A stretch of 45,829 nt of DNA from NCBI GenBank assembly GCA_013288885.1, contig JABDBA010000002.1, positions 1 to 45,829 of the forward strand. Direction: 5' to 3'. The stretch is from Gammaproteobacteria bacterium (GTDB lineage: Bacteria; Pseudomonadota; Gammaproteobacteria; JABDBA01). Position 1 is the first letter of the stretch. The number at the start of each line of letters is the position of its first letter. The notes beneath the pieces were generated by a model, which worked only from the letters and a program-made list of their open reading frames with translations, searched no databases and was not told where the DNA came from. Of the stretch, positions 33,302 through 40,462 are shown piece by piece. The position numbers and the translations under genes are program-made.

Positions 33302-34366
33302 ATGCTAGGTAACCGAATTCAACGAGCGCGAAAATCATTGGGCTTATCGCTACGCGATTTAGCGGATCAAGTTGCGCTGAGTCATGCTGCTATCAAAAAA
33401 TATGAAGATAACGAAGCAACCCCGTCTTCCGATATGCTTATCAAATTGGCCGAAGCTTTACATGTCAGGGTCGAATATTTTTTTAGACAGCAGCATTTTA
33501 CTTTAGCTAATATAGAATATCGTAATCATAAAAATATTCCTGCTCGGCATTTAGAAGAAATTACAGCTAAAATCCTTGATCAGATTGAGCGTCGTGTCGA
33601 GCTTGAAAACTTATTTCCATCTGCTCCTCTTCAAGAATTTTCAAAAAAAGAATTGTCGAGAAAAATAAAAGATAATGAAATGGTTGAGGTATTTGCTGAA
33701 CGAGTCCGCGCAGAATGGAATTTAGGGTTAGAGCCGCTCCCTGATTTAATTGATATATTTGAAGAACATGGGATTAAAATATTTGAAATAGATAATCAAC
33801 TATATCCGAAGTTTGATGGTTTATCCGCCAATATCAATGATATGCCAATTATTGTGATTGGTAATCACTGGCCAGGTGATCGGCAACGTTTTACACTTGC
33901 CCATGAACTAGGGCATCTTTTTTTAGATGGTTATATTTCACAAGAAATGGATAAAGAAAAAATCTGTGATAAATTTGCAGGTGCTTTTTTATTTCCCAGA
34001 AAAGCACTTATTACTATGTTAGGCGAGTATCGCAATTATATCGAGCCACGTGAATTGAGTTTACTTAAACAAGAATTTGGTATTAGTATGTTAGGTATTT
34101 TGCATCGAGCAGAAGATGTTGGAATTATATCAAATAGTTTATATCGCCAAATACGTTTAGAATTTAATGAGCGAGGTTGGTCTAAACTGGAGCCGGGTGA
34201 ACAATATCAAAAAGAAAAAACACACATTTTTGAGCAAATGATTTTTCATGCCCTTGCCGAAGAATATATTGGTGAGTCCAAAGCCGCAGAACTAATGAAC
34301 ATGCCGCTTGAATCATTTAGGTCTCTGCGTGCTTTGGAGAACCGAAATGTTGCTTATCATCAGTGA
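33302..34366 (+). CDS. XRE helix-turn-helix / ImmA-IrrE metallopeptidase regulator
   Basis: 354 aa. Residues 1-60 are an XRE HTH (MLGNRIQRARKSLGLSLRDL, AIKKYEDNEATPS). The middle holds a COG2856 (ImmA/IrrE) zinc-peptidase domain with FTLAHELGHLFLDG (His201, Glu202, His205) and CDKFAGAFLFPRKAL. The C-terminal region resembles the helical extension of HTH-ImmA fusion regulators. Known ImmA/IrrE proteins cleave repressors on a stress signal; here HTH and peptidase share a chain, as in many toxin-antitoxin-like pairs with a downstream PIN gene. AGAGGA precedes the ATG. The next gene overlaps by 20 bp, which implies coupled translation and a shared function. Confidence 0.88.
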   Translation: MLGNRIQRARKSLGLSLRDLADQVALSHAAIKKYEDNEATPSSDMLIKLAEALHVRVEYFFRQQHFTLANIEYRNHKNIPARHLEEITAKILDQIERRVELENLFPSAPLQEFSKKELSRKIKDNEMVEVFAERVRAEWNLGLEPLPDLIDIFEEHGIKIFEIDNQLYPKFDGLSANINDMPIIVIGNHWPGDRQRFTLAHELGHLFLDGYISQEMDKEKICDKFAGAFLFPRKALITMLGEYRNYIEPRELSLLKQEFGISMLGILHRAEDVGIISNSLYRQIRLEFNERGWSKLEPGEQYQKEKTHIFEQMIFHALAEEYIGESKAAELMNMPLESFRSLRALENRNVAYHQ

Positions 34367-34856
34367 TGCAAGTGTGTTGATTGATATAGAACATAGCAAA
34401 TTGACATCAGCTATGTTTAGTTTACCCTATCAATTTGCAGTGCCAGATATATTATATATGGAAGAATTAGCAAAACGGCATGGTACATTGCTACAATCTG
34501 GATTGATAAATAAGCGGATGAACGGTGAACTTATCGCCGAAGCATATAATTTACGGCAGCAATATTCAAAGTTAAGTGTAAATGACTTATTAGCTCTTAC
34601 GCTGGCAAAAAGTGAAAAAAGTCAGTTATTGACCGGTGATAGAGCGTTGCGTGACGTTGCCAATATATTTAATATAAAAGTTCACGGAACGATATGGCTT
34701 GTTGAACAGATGTTAGAATATAAAAAAATTTCACTTGAAGTTGCTCGGCTCGCATTGCAACGAATGAGAGATTCGGGCAGCCGATTGCCATGGAAGGAAT
34801 TTGAAAAATTTTTAGATCAGTATGAAAAAAAGTATATTGAAGTTGAAACAAAATAA
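34347..34856 (+). CDS. PIN-domain putative ribonuclease (toxin candidate)
   Basis: 169 aa from the ATG at 34347, preferred because GGAGA lies upstream (ttggagaaccgaa) and because the PIN core begins there; a longer frame extends into the preceding gene. Acidic residues expected for a PIN nuclease are in place: Asp7 (LLIISDASVLIDI), Glu39/Glu40 (PDILYMEELAKR), Asp80 (KLSVNDLLALTLAK) and Asp98 (LLTGDRALRDVAN). In the family these chelate magnesium for RNA cleavage. Start inside the XRE-ImmA gene and a shared promoter make the upstream protein its probable control partner (inference). The C-terminal ~45 residues extend beyond the PIN fold. Confidence 0.85.
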   Translation: MLLIISDASVLIDIEHSKLTSAMFSLPYQFAVPDILYMEELAKRHGTLLQSGLINKRMNGELIAEAYNLRQQYSKLSVNDLLALTLAKSEKSQLLTGDRALRDVANIFNIKVHGTIWLVEQMLEYKKISLEVARLALQRMRDSGSRLPWKEFEKFLDQYEKKYIEVETK

Positions 34857-34860
34857 CATA

Positions 34861-35811
34861 ATGAAATTTTATAAATATCAATCTTTGTCTGAAGAAAAAC
34901 ATTTCAAATTTCTTCAGAATTATTTGGCGCAAAAAATTTGGCTTACACCGTTGAAAAATTTTAATGATCCTTTTGAAGGGAGGTTTGCATTTACTGCTGT
35001 CTCCCCAGAATATATTTTAAATAACCCTAAATTTTTTACTGAACTATTACATCAACACCATCTGTATGGTGAGTCGGATTTAACGGAAAATGAACTAAAA
35101 AAAAGGTTAACATCAGTTAAGTTTTTGCAGGAGTTAAATAGTTCCAGCACTCGGATTGTAAAAGAAAAATTTTCTGAACATGGTGCGTTATGCTTGTCAA
35201 CTGAAAATGATAATATTCCAATGTGGGCTTACTATGCAGATAATCACAAGGGATATTGTGTTGAGTTTGAGTTAGATTTTTCCAAACTTCAAGAGTTTTC
35301 AGGGATATCTGCAAATGATATTACGGGGTTTATGGATGGTATGAGAGATGGTAAAGATATTCTGACATTTAAGTTGGATGCCGAGCCACATATGTTTGTC
35401 TTTGTCAAAATAAGCTATAGTGATGCATTGCCTGTTTTTGATTATGAAAAATATATTAAAATAAATGCTAAGGATATGTATAGTCAGATTGAATTTATCG
35501 TTAGGAATTCAGTTGGAGTTAAATTTAATATGTGGGAGCACGAAAATGAATTTCGGTTGATTGCTAATTCAAATAGTGAAAATTGTGGGTTGTTAAATCT
35601 GAAGGGGTACGCCCCCTTTTTAAAAGTTACAGGTATAATTATTGGGAGTCGCATGGAAAGTCATAAAATGGAAATTGTAAAAGTCTTATGTAAGCAACAG
35701 GGTATTAAATTATATAAGGCTGTTTGTTCTGAATCTAGCTATAAAATAGTAATAAGCGATTTTATAGATAATGAAATTGCTGGGATTAAAACAGAAAGTC
35801 ATGCCATTTAG
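34861..35811 (+). CDS. DUF2971 protein, third gene of the ImmA-PIN operon
   Basis: 316 aa from the ATG at 34861, four bases after the PIN stop; a frame starting inside the PIN gene exists but the family N-terminus MKFYKYQSLSEEKHFKFLQN begins here. Typical DUF2971 features: IWLTPLKNFNDPFEG, the central IPMWAYYADNHKGYCVEFEL (family pattern MWxHYAdnHkGxCxxF), and WEHENEFRLIAN. No catalytic assignment is established for the family, which often sits in defence or toxin-antitoxin neighbourhoods. The ribosome-binding site is weak, so translation probably relies on coupling to the PIN gene. A second, distant DUF2971-like gene lies at 44222. Confidence 0.85.
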   Translation: MKFYKYQSLSEEKHFKFLQNYLAQKIWLTPLKNFNDPFEGRFAFTAVSPEYILNNPKFFTELLHQHHLYGESDLTENELKKRLTSVKFLQELNSSSTRIVKEKFSEHGALCLSTENDNIPMWAYYADNHKGYCVEFELDFSKLQEFSGISANDITGFMDGMRDGKDILTFKLDAEPHMFVFVKISYSDALPVFDYEKYIKINAKDMYSQIEFIVRNSVGVKFNMWEHENEFRLIANSNSENCGLLNLKGYAPFLKVTGIIIGSRMESHKMEIVKVLCKQQGIKLYKAVCSESSYKIVISDFIDNEIAGIKTESHAI

Positions 35812-35885
35812 CAATTGAACTTATACCCTAATACGTATATTCTTATGTTGCAGTTCAAGATTCCCTTGTTAAGGAGAACGCCATA

Positions 35886-36347
35886 ATGCTAAATAAATTA
35901 CTATTATTAATCTTCACTTTATTCTTTTTTATCAGCACCGCTTATGCAGATGACATGACATCGCCCGTCGGGCAATGGATCACCATCAGCTATAAAACGG
36001 GTGAGCGCATAAGCATTGTTAAAATTTGGGAGCAAAATGGGATGTTGTATGGGAAGGTGATGAAAATTTTCCCAGGGCCGAATCGCGGTTTTTCTGATCG
36101 TTGTGAACAATGTGAAGGCGATTTAAAAGGTAAACCCATTATTGGAATGACAGTGCTATGGGATTTTACACAAGGCGATAATGGTCGATGGGTGAATGGT
36201 CACGCGCTAGATCCGCATACCGGTGAAGTTTATAGAGGTAGCATGGTGTTATTGGATAACGGTAAACAATTAGAATTAACCGGATACTGGGGCATATTTT
36301 GGCATAGTCAAACTTGGATTAGAGATGTAAATAATGGTAAAACATAA
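35886..36347 (+). CDS. Exported DUF2147 protein
   Basis: 153 aa with a signal peptide (MLNKLLLLIFTLFFFISTAYA, probable cleavage after AYA at ~21), so it is expected in the periplasm or outside. The mature part begins SPVGQWITISYKTGERISIV and has the DUF2147 pattern: GKPIIGMTVLWDF, NGHALDPHTGEVYRGSM, and a closing LTGYWGIFWHSQTWIR. The fold is a small beta-barrel of unknown function. AGGAG precedes the ATG. It probably forms its own unit, because it differs in kind from the defence genes upstream. Confidence 0.9.
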   Translation: MLNKLLLLIFTLFFFISTAYADDMTSPVGQWITISYKTGERISIVKIWEQNGMLYGKVMKIFPGPNRGFSDRCEQCEGDLKGKPIIGMTVLWDFTQGDNGRWVNGHALDPHTGEVYRGSMVLLDNGKQLELTGYWGIFWHSQTWIRDVNNGKT

Positions 36348-36368
36348 AATTCTGTAAAATTTTCAAAG

Positions 36369-37823
36369 ATGAAAATCTTCAACCAAAACATCACGAATAC
36401 TTTTGGAGAAAAAGGTAAAGCTTGGCTTGTTGAATTACCGAATATTATTAAAAAGCTCAGTGCGCACTGGCATTTAACGCATCTTAGCCCCGTAGATAAT
36501 ATGTCGTATCATTATGTGGCAAAAGCAGTATCTGATAATCATCAAGCCGTAGTGCTAAAAATCGGTTGTGACGCAAAAGTCATAGCCGATGAAAAACAAG
36601 CATTAGAATATTTTAATGGTGATGGTTCCATTAGGTTGATTGATTATAATGAAAAATATCGCGCGTTATTATTACAGCAGGCTGTACCTGGTGTAACACT
36701 TAAATCACTTTATCCAGCGCAAGCAGAACGAGTGATGGATAATTATGTTGCTACCATGCAGCAACTTCATCATAAAATTTTACCAACAAAAAATAATTTC
36801 CAGTCTATTAGCACTTGGTTACAAGCGCTAGACAAAGTTAATAGCGATCAAATTCCTAAAGATTTATTAAAAAAAGCCCTTGGTTTAAGGGATCAGTTAC
36901 TGTCTAGCAGTGGTCGCCAAGTATTATTACACGGTGATTTACATCACGACAATATTTTAAGTGATGGTAATACATGGTTGGCGATTGACCCCAAAGGAAT
37001 TATCGGTGAACCCGAATTTGAAATCGCTGCTTTTGATTTTATTCATCAGTCAGAGTTGGCAGAATTGGCCAACGAAGCGCTTGCAAAAAAATTATTTGCA
37101 GTAAGAATAGAATATATTGCTGGTAAAATGAATTTAGACGCCGAACGCATAAAAGCGTGGGTGTTTGTACGATTAATATTATCAGCCGCTTGGTCGATTG
37201 AAGATAAAAGTGAAATAGGGGTCACATCTGGAATTAGGACTGCCAGCTTCATAGCAAAATGGGATGTAAACTTGATTTCTGACCCTGGCTGTCCTAATTC
37301 CAGATGTGACCCCTATTTACGCGAACCAAAATTAGAAGATGAAGCTGCCTTTATTGCTGCTATGCAACGCAGTCAATCATTGCATCAGCCGTGGGTTAAA
37401 GTGCCGATGACTTCGCATGAGTTTCGTGCCTATTATCGACGCTACCAACAGCCAAGCCAAAAAAGTTTTTTGGTGTGTGATGAATCAGGTAATATAGTAG
37501 GGGTATTTAATCTCAATGAAGTCGTCGGTGGCTTATTTCAAAGCGCTTATTTAGGTTTTTACGCAGTTGCTGAATATGCTGGACGAGGCTACATGAACGC
37601 AGGGCTTAAATTAGTGTTGCAAAAAGCGTTTGAAGAATTAGATCTGCATCGAATTGAAGCAAACATACAACCAGAAAATAAACGTTCGATTAATTTAGTC
37701 AAAAATAATGGTTTTACGAAAGAAGGTTTTTCACCGCGCTATTTGAAGATTAATGGCGAGTGGCGCGACCATGAGCGTTGGGCGCTGACTTATGAAGATT
37801 GGCTGCAAAAAACGAGAGGATAA
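36369..37823 (+). CDS. APH-like kinase fused to GNAT acetyltransferase through a translated hairpin repeat
   Basis: 484 aa. Residues ~1-280 are an aminoglycoside/hydroxyurea-type phosphotransferase: QVLLHGDLHHDNILSDG (catalytic Asp) and WLAIDPKGIIGEPEFEIAAF (metal-binding Asp). Residues ~318-484 are a RimJ/RimL-type GNAT: LREPKLEDEAAFIAAMQRSQ, LGFYAVAEYAGRGYMNAGLK and NIQPENKRSINLVKNNGF. The ~35 residues between (VTSGIRTASF...PNSRCDPY) are encoded by a 106-bp inverted repeat. Either two adjacent genes were joined by the insertion, or the repeat entered an existing linker. Substrates are unknown; resistance is not shown. The ribosome-binding site is weak. The quinone oxidoreductase gene follows after 2 bp. 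Confidence 0.85.
   Translation: MKIFNQNITNTFGEKGKAWLVELPNIIKKLSAHWHLTHLSPVDNMSYHYVAKAVSDNHQAVVLKIGCDAKVIADEKQALEYFNGDGSIRLIDYNEKYRALLLQQAVPGVTLKSLYPAQAERVMDNYVATMQQLHHKILPTKNNFQSISTWLQALDKVNSDQIPKDLLKKALGLRDQLLSSSGRQVLLHGDLHHDNILSDGNTWLAIDPKGIIGEPEFEIAAFDFIHQSELAELANEALAKKLFAVRIEYIAGKMNLDAERIKAWVFVRLILSAAWSIEDKSEIGVTSGIRTASFIAKWDVNLISDPGCPNSRCDPYLREPKLEDEAAFIAAMQRSQSLHQPWVKVPMTSHEFRAYYRRYQQPSQKSFLVCDESGNIVGVFNLNEVVGGLFQSAYLGFYAVAEYAGRGYMNAGLKLVLQKAFEELDLHRIEANIQPENKRSINLVKNNGFTKEGFSPRYLKINGEWRDHERWALTYEDWLQKTRG
37213..37318. repeat. 106-bp inverted repeat inserted inside a coding sequence
   Basis: Arms of 34 bp (37213-37246 and 37285-37318) are complementary at 33 of 34 positions, with a 38-bp loop. 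The left arm begins AAATAGGGGTCACATCTGGA; the single mismatch is in GGACTGCC versus GGCTGTCC. The whole element is read in frame through the kinase-GNAT gene without a stop. It has the look of a REP/MITE-type element; no transposase is present in the window. Confidence 0.9.
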
Positions 37824-37825
37824 TC

Positions 37826-38761
37826 ATGAAAGCAATTCAGATCAAAAAATTTGGCACACCCGAAGTATTAGAATATCTTGAACTTCCCACACCAACCATC
37901 AACGACAATGAAATATTACTACAGATCGAAGCTGCGGGTATCAATCCCGTTGATATGAAAATTCGCAATGGAACAAGTGGTCTTGCCAAAAAATTAAATC
38001 TACCGACAGGTTTAGGTTTTGATTTAGCAGGCAAAGTTGCAAAAGTGGGTAAAAATATTAAAGCTTGTAAAATCGGCGATAGTGTTGTTGGTAAAGTCAA
38101 TTATGATAAACCAAGAGCCTATGCTGAATATTGCATGGTCACTCCCAATGAGATTGTTGCTAGGCCGAAAGAACTAAGCACAATCGATGCAGCTGCGCTA
38201 CCCACTGCGGGTTTAACTGCGTGGCAAGTGTTGCATCAATACGGAAAATTGCAACGTGGTGAACGCGTGTTAATTCATGCTGCTGCGGGTGGTGTTGGTC
38301 ATCTTGCAGTACAGATTGCCAAAAAAATGGGCGCGGAAGTATTTGCCACAGCGACGCAAAAAAATCATCAGTTTTTAGTGGAATTAGGCGCCGACCATTG
38401 TATTGATTATACCCAAACGCCCTTCGAAAAAATCGCACACGATATCGATTTGGTCGTTGATTTAGTCGGTGGAGAAACTGGGTTACGCTCATTTAAAGTA
38501 TTGAAAAAAAATGGACGTATGGTTACTGTTCCTACTAACACCCGCGATGAAATTATAAAACAGGCCCAATCATTGGGCATTCAAGTGTCGGGCATATTAG
38601 CTGAAATGAATCAAAAAGATTTAACAGAATTAGTCAAATTACTAGTTGCAGGCGATCTTAAAATTCAAATTGCGCGCACTTTTCCTTTAAAAGAAACCAT
38701 CCAAGCGCATCAACTGCTAGAAACCGGACGCACGCAAGGCAAGATTGTGTTGGTGGTGTGA
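37826..38761 (+). CDS. Zinc-independent quinone oxidoreductase (MDR family)
   Basis: 311 aa from the ATG at 37826 (GAGAGGA upstream; a frame extending into the preceding gene is not the true start, since MKAIQIKKFGTPEVLEYLEL is the family N-terminus). The cofactor-binding domain has VLIHAAAGGVGHLAVQIAKK, the NADPH motif of quinone reductases, and the C-terminus ends LETGRTQGKIVLVV. The catalytic zinc Cys/His pattern of alcohol dehydrogenases is absent. It probably reduces quinones or enones with NADPH in the cytoplasm. It starts 2 bp after the kinase-GNAT stop, so the two share a transcript. Confidence 0.92.
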   Translation: MKAIQIKKFGTPEVLEYLELPTPTINDNEILLQIEAAGINPVDMKIRNGTSGLAKKLNLPTGLGFDLAGKVAKVGKNIKACKIGDSVVGKVNYDKPRAYAEYCMVTPNEIVARPKELSTIDAAALPTAGLTAWQVLHQYGKLQRGERVLIHAAAGGVGHLAVQIAKKMGAEVFATATQKNHQFLVELGADHCIDYTQTPFEKIAHDIDLVVDLVGGETGLRSFKVLKKNGRMVTVPTNTRDEIIKQAQSLGIQVSGILAEMNQKDLTELVKLLVAGDLKIQIARTFPLKETIQAHQLLETGRTQGKIVLVV

Positions 38762-39064
38762 TGGCCATATTTTGCGCAAATAGGTAGATCGTAGGCTGCT
38801 TTATTATCCATTATCCCCGATCGGGAACATTTCACCCATTTTTATATTTTTAATCGGAAAATAATACCGTACGGGAATATTATGTGAGGTGCTGCTCTTC
38901 CATTAAATAATGCTCCAAGTAGTCATATATGACCCCAAGTCCACCCGACCACGAGACACTTATAACTCATAATCATTCATGTGATTGTTGATAGTGTACA
39001 TATGGTATGCTTCGAAAAACCAGCGGAATTAACGCAAGTGTTAAATTTAAAAAGGAGTTAGACA
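38762..39064. other. 303-bp gap with two CCCG-type palindromes
   Basis: No gene is seen. CCCGATCGGG (38816-38825) and CCGTACGG followed by GAATAT (38877-38884) have centres exactly 60 bp apart and similar flanks (GGGAA), suggesting operators of one regulator. The rest is AT-rich, with AAGGAG just before the GNAT gene. No matching regulator gene is adjacent. Confidence 0.45.
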
Positions 39065-39550
39065 ATGAGTAAAGATTTATTAATAAGACCAGTCACTCCC
39101 AAAGATGCTAAATGGATAAATGAATTAATGGATAAAGATTGGGGTGGTTTGCCATTAGTCATTAGGGAAAAAAAATATTACCCCAAAGATCTCGATGGCA
39201 TTATTGCCGAGATCAATCAAACCGCAGCAGGATTTTTATTTTATGAAAATCAGGGTAATGATTGTGAAATTATTGTTTTTGAAGTATTTGACAAATTCAA
39301 AGGTACTGGCAGCGCGATGCTCGATAAATTAAAAAATATTGCCAAGAAAAATAATTCTAAGCGAATCTATTTAATGACGACCAATGATAATTTAGACGCG
39401 CTGCGATTTTATCAAAAAAGAGGGTTCACCATATGCGCCATCCATATTGATTCGGTTAAAAATTCCAGAAAAATTAAACCGACTATTGACCTGCACGGCG
39501 ATTATGGAATTCCTCTGCGCGATGAAATAGATTTGGAGTTTTGGGTTTGA
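39065..39550 (+). CDS. GNAT-family N-acetyltransferase
   Basis: 161 aa. N-terminus LLIRPVTPKDAKWINELMDK; acetyl-CoA-binding motif region VFEVFDKFKGTGSAMLDKLKNIAKK (family pattern R/Q-x-x-G-x-G/A, here KFKGTGSA); LMTTNDNLDALRFYQKRGFTIC is the conserved C-terminal motif. Substrate unknown. AAGGAG precedes the ATG. A 69-bp palindromic repeat begins 5 bp after its stop. The two GNAT domains in the region (this one and the fusion) are not close paralogues by eye. Confidence 0.9.
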   Translation: MSKDLLIRPVTPKDAKWINELMDKDWGGLPLVIREKKYYPKDLDGIIAEINQTAAGFLFYENQGNDCEIIVFEVFDKFKGTGSAMLDKLKNIAKKNNSKRIYLMTTNDNLDALRFYQKRGFTICAIHIDSVKNSRKIKPTIDLHGDYGIPLRDEIDLEFWV

Positions 39551-39554
39551 ACAT

Positions 39555-39623
39555 GGGGTCAAGTCTACGATCTGCGAGTTTGAACCTATTTTGGGCAAAT
39601 CTGTAGAACGTAGGCTTGATCCC
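39555..39623. repeat. 69-bp palindromic repeat, copy 1
   Basis: Begins GGGGTCAAGTCTACG and ends CGTAGGCTTGATCCC, which pair in inverted orientation at 13 of 15 positions. It matches copy 2 (40141-40209) at 56 of 69 positions with no gap, in the same orientation. It sits between the convergent ends of the GNAT and secreted-protein genes. Confidence 0.85.
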
Positions 39624-39632
39624 TTCATCCTG

Positions 39633-40073
39633 TTAAGAAGCCAAAATATAAGGGCAAAGCTGAGGGTCAACATTCACACCAGTAAAATTACATTCGTCAT
39701 TTGCAGGCCCAAATGTACCGTGTCCCCATAACGTATTAGGTAGTTGCACGCCAACTTGATACGATCCACTACCTTGTATGTAAACTATTGCTTGTCCTTT
39801 TGAATAGTTAGAATAATAACAATTCATCGGAGTATGCCAAAAATTACTGATTGGAAGTGCGCCCATCGCGTGTTGAAATGATAGGGTTCCGGTAAAATCT
39901 GCCGGTATTATCTGAACAACTTTCCATGAGATACCACTATTTGGTGTTGTGCAATTACCGTTGTTACAGGTAACCGAGTTAGGGCAATAAAAAAGAGGTG
40001 AGATTTGAGCGAAAGCAGTAACATTTGCTAGTAATAAAACAAAACTGATTGACCACTTAAAAAATTTTTTCAT
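39633..40073 (-). CDS. Small secreted Cys-rich protein, unknown function
   Basis: 146 aa. Signal peptide MKKFFKWSISFVLLLANVTA with probable cleavage after AFA at ~22. The mature protein (~124 aa) contains six Cys (FYCPNSVTCNNGNC, MNCYYS, NDECNF, QLCPY), an even number consistent with disulfides in an extracytoplasmic space. Gly/Tyr/Asn-rich segments (YIQGSGSYQVGVQLPNTLWG) suggest a beta-rich fold. I do not recognise the family. It is bracketed by the two copies of the 69-bp repeat in direct orientation, so the gene and repeats may have moved or been kept together. Confidence 0.75.
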   Translation of the reverse strand: MKKFFKWSISFVLLLANVTAFAQISPLFYCPNSVTCNNGNCTTPNSGISWKVVQIIPADFTGTLSFQHAMGALPISNFWHTPMNCYYSNYSKGQAIVYIQGSGSYQVGVQLPNTLWGHGTFGPANDECNFTGVNVDPQLCPYILAS

Positions 40074-40140
40074 AAATTAAAATCACCTTATAATAATTGG
40101 ATTATAGTGAACTTTAAAATTATATACTTATGTTGTCGAT

Positions 40141-40209
40141 GGGGTCAAGCCTACGATCTATGAGTTTGCTCATGCTTTGTGCAAATGTGTAGACCATAGA
40201 CTTGATCCC
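40141..40209. repeat. 69-bp palindromic repeat, copy 2
   Basis: Begins GGGGTCAAGCCTACG and ends CATAGACTTGATCCC; ungapped alignment to copy 1 gives 56 of 69 identical. It lies immediately downstream (1 bp) of the stop codon of the HigA-like fragment, whose last codons look read from repeat-flank sequence. Confidence 0.85.
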
Positions 40210-40210
40210 T

Positions 40211-40417
40211 TTATCCTTTACCCCAATATTGAATTGTACTGACAGGATCTGGGAAGTCAATTTTATGATGATTTTCTTCATAGGATTCTACCAATATTGT
40301 TAATATGTCTAAGCGGTCACCTTCTTTAGTATTAGGTTTTGCATCAAAGATTTTTTCAATTTCTTTGAGTGCTAGCTTATAATCTTTTTCGGTTTTAATC
40401 GGTTTAATTTGCGTCAT
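40211..40417 (-). pseudogene. HigA-type antitoxin N-terminal fragment lacking its HTH
   Basis: 68 aa. The sequence IKPIKTEKDYKLALKEIEKI, then EGDRLDILTILVESYEENHH and DFPDPVSTIQYW, follows the N-terminal region of HigA/COG5499 antitoxins (pattern IKPIkTExDYxxALxxIexL...GDxLDvLxxLVExYExxHxPIdxPDPIxAIxF). Full members continue into an XRE DNA-binding domain, which is missing: the frame stops after YWGKG, directly at repeat copy 2. No HigB toxin gene is present on either side. The gene has a normal start with a GGAGATT-like site, so a short protein may still be made. It is either a truncation by repeat insertion or a genuinely short variant; I favour truncation. Confidence 0.65.
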
Positions 40418-40462
40418 GGTAATCTCCGTTAAATGGTTGTGACATCAATAGAGTCATATCAG

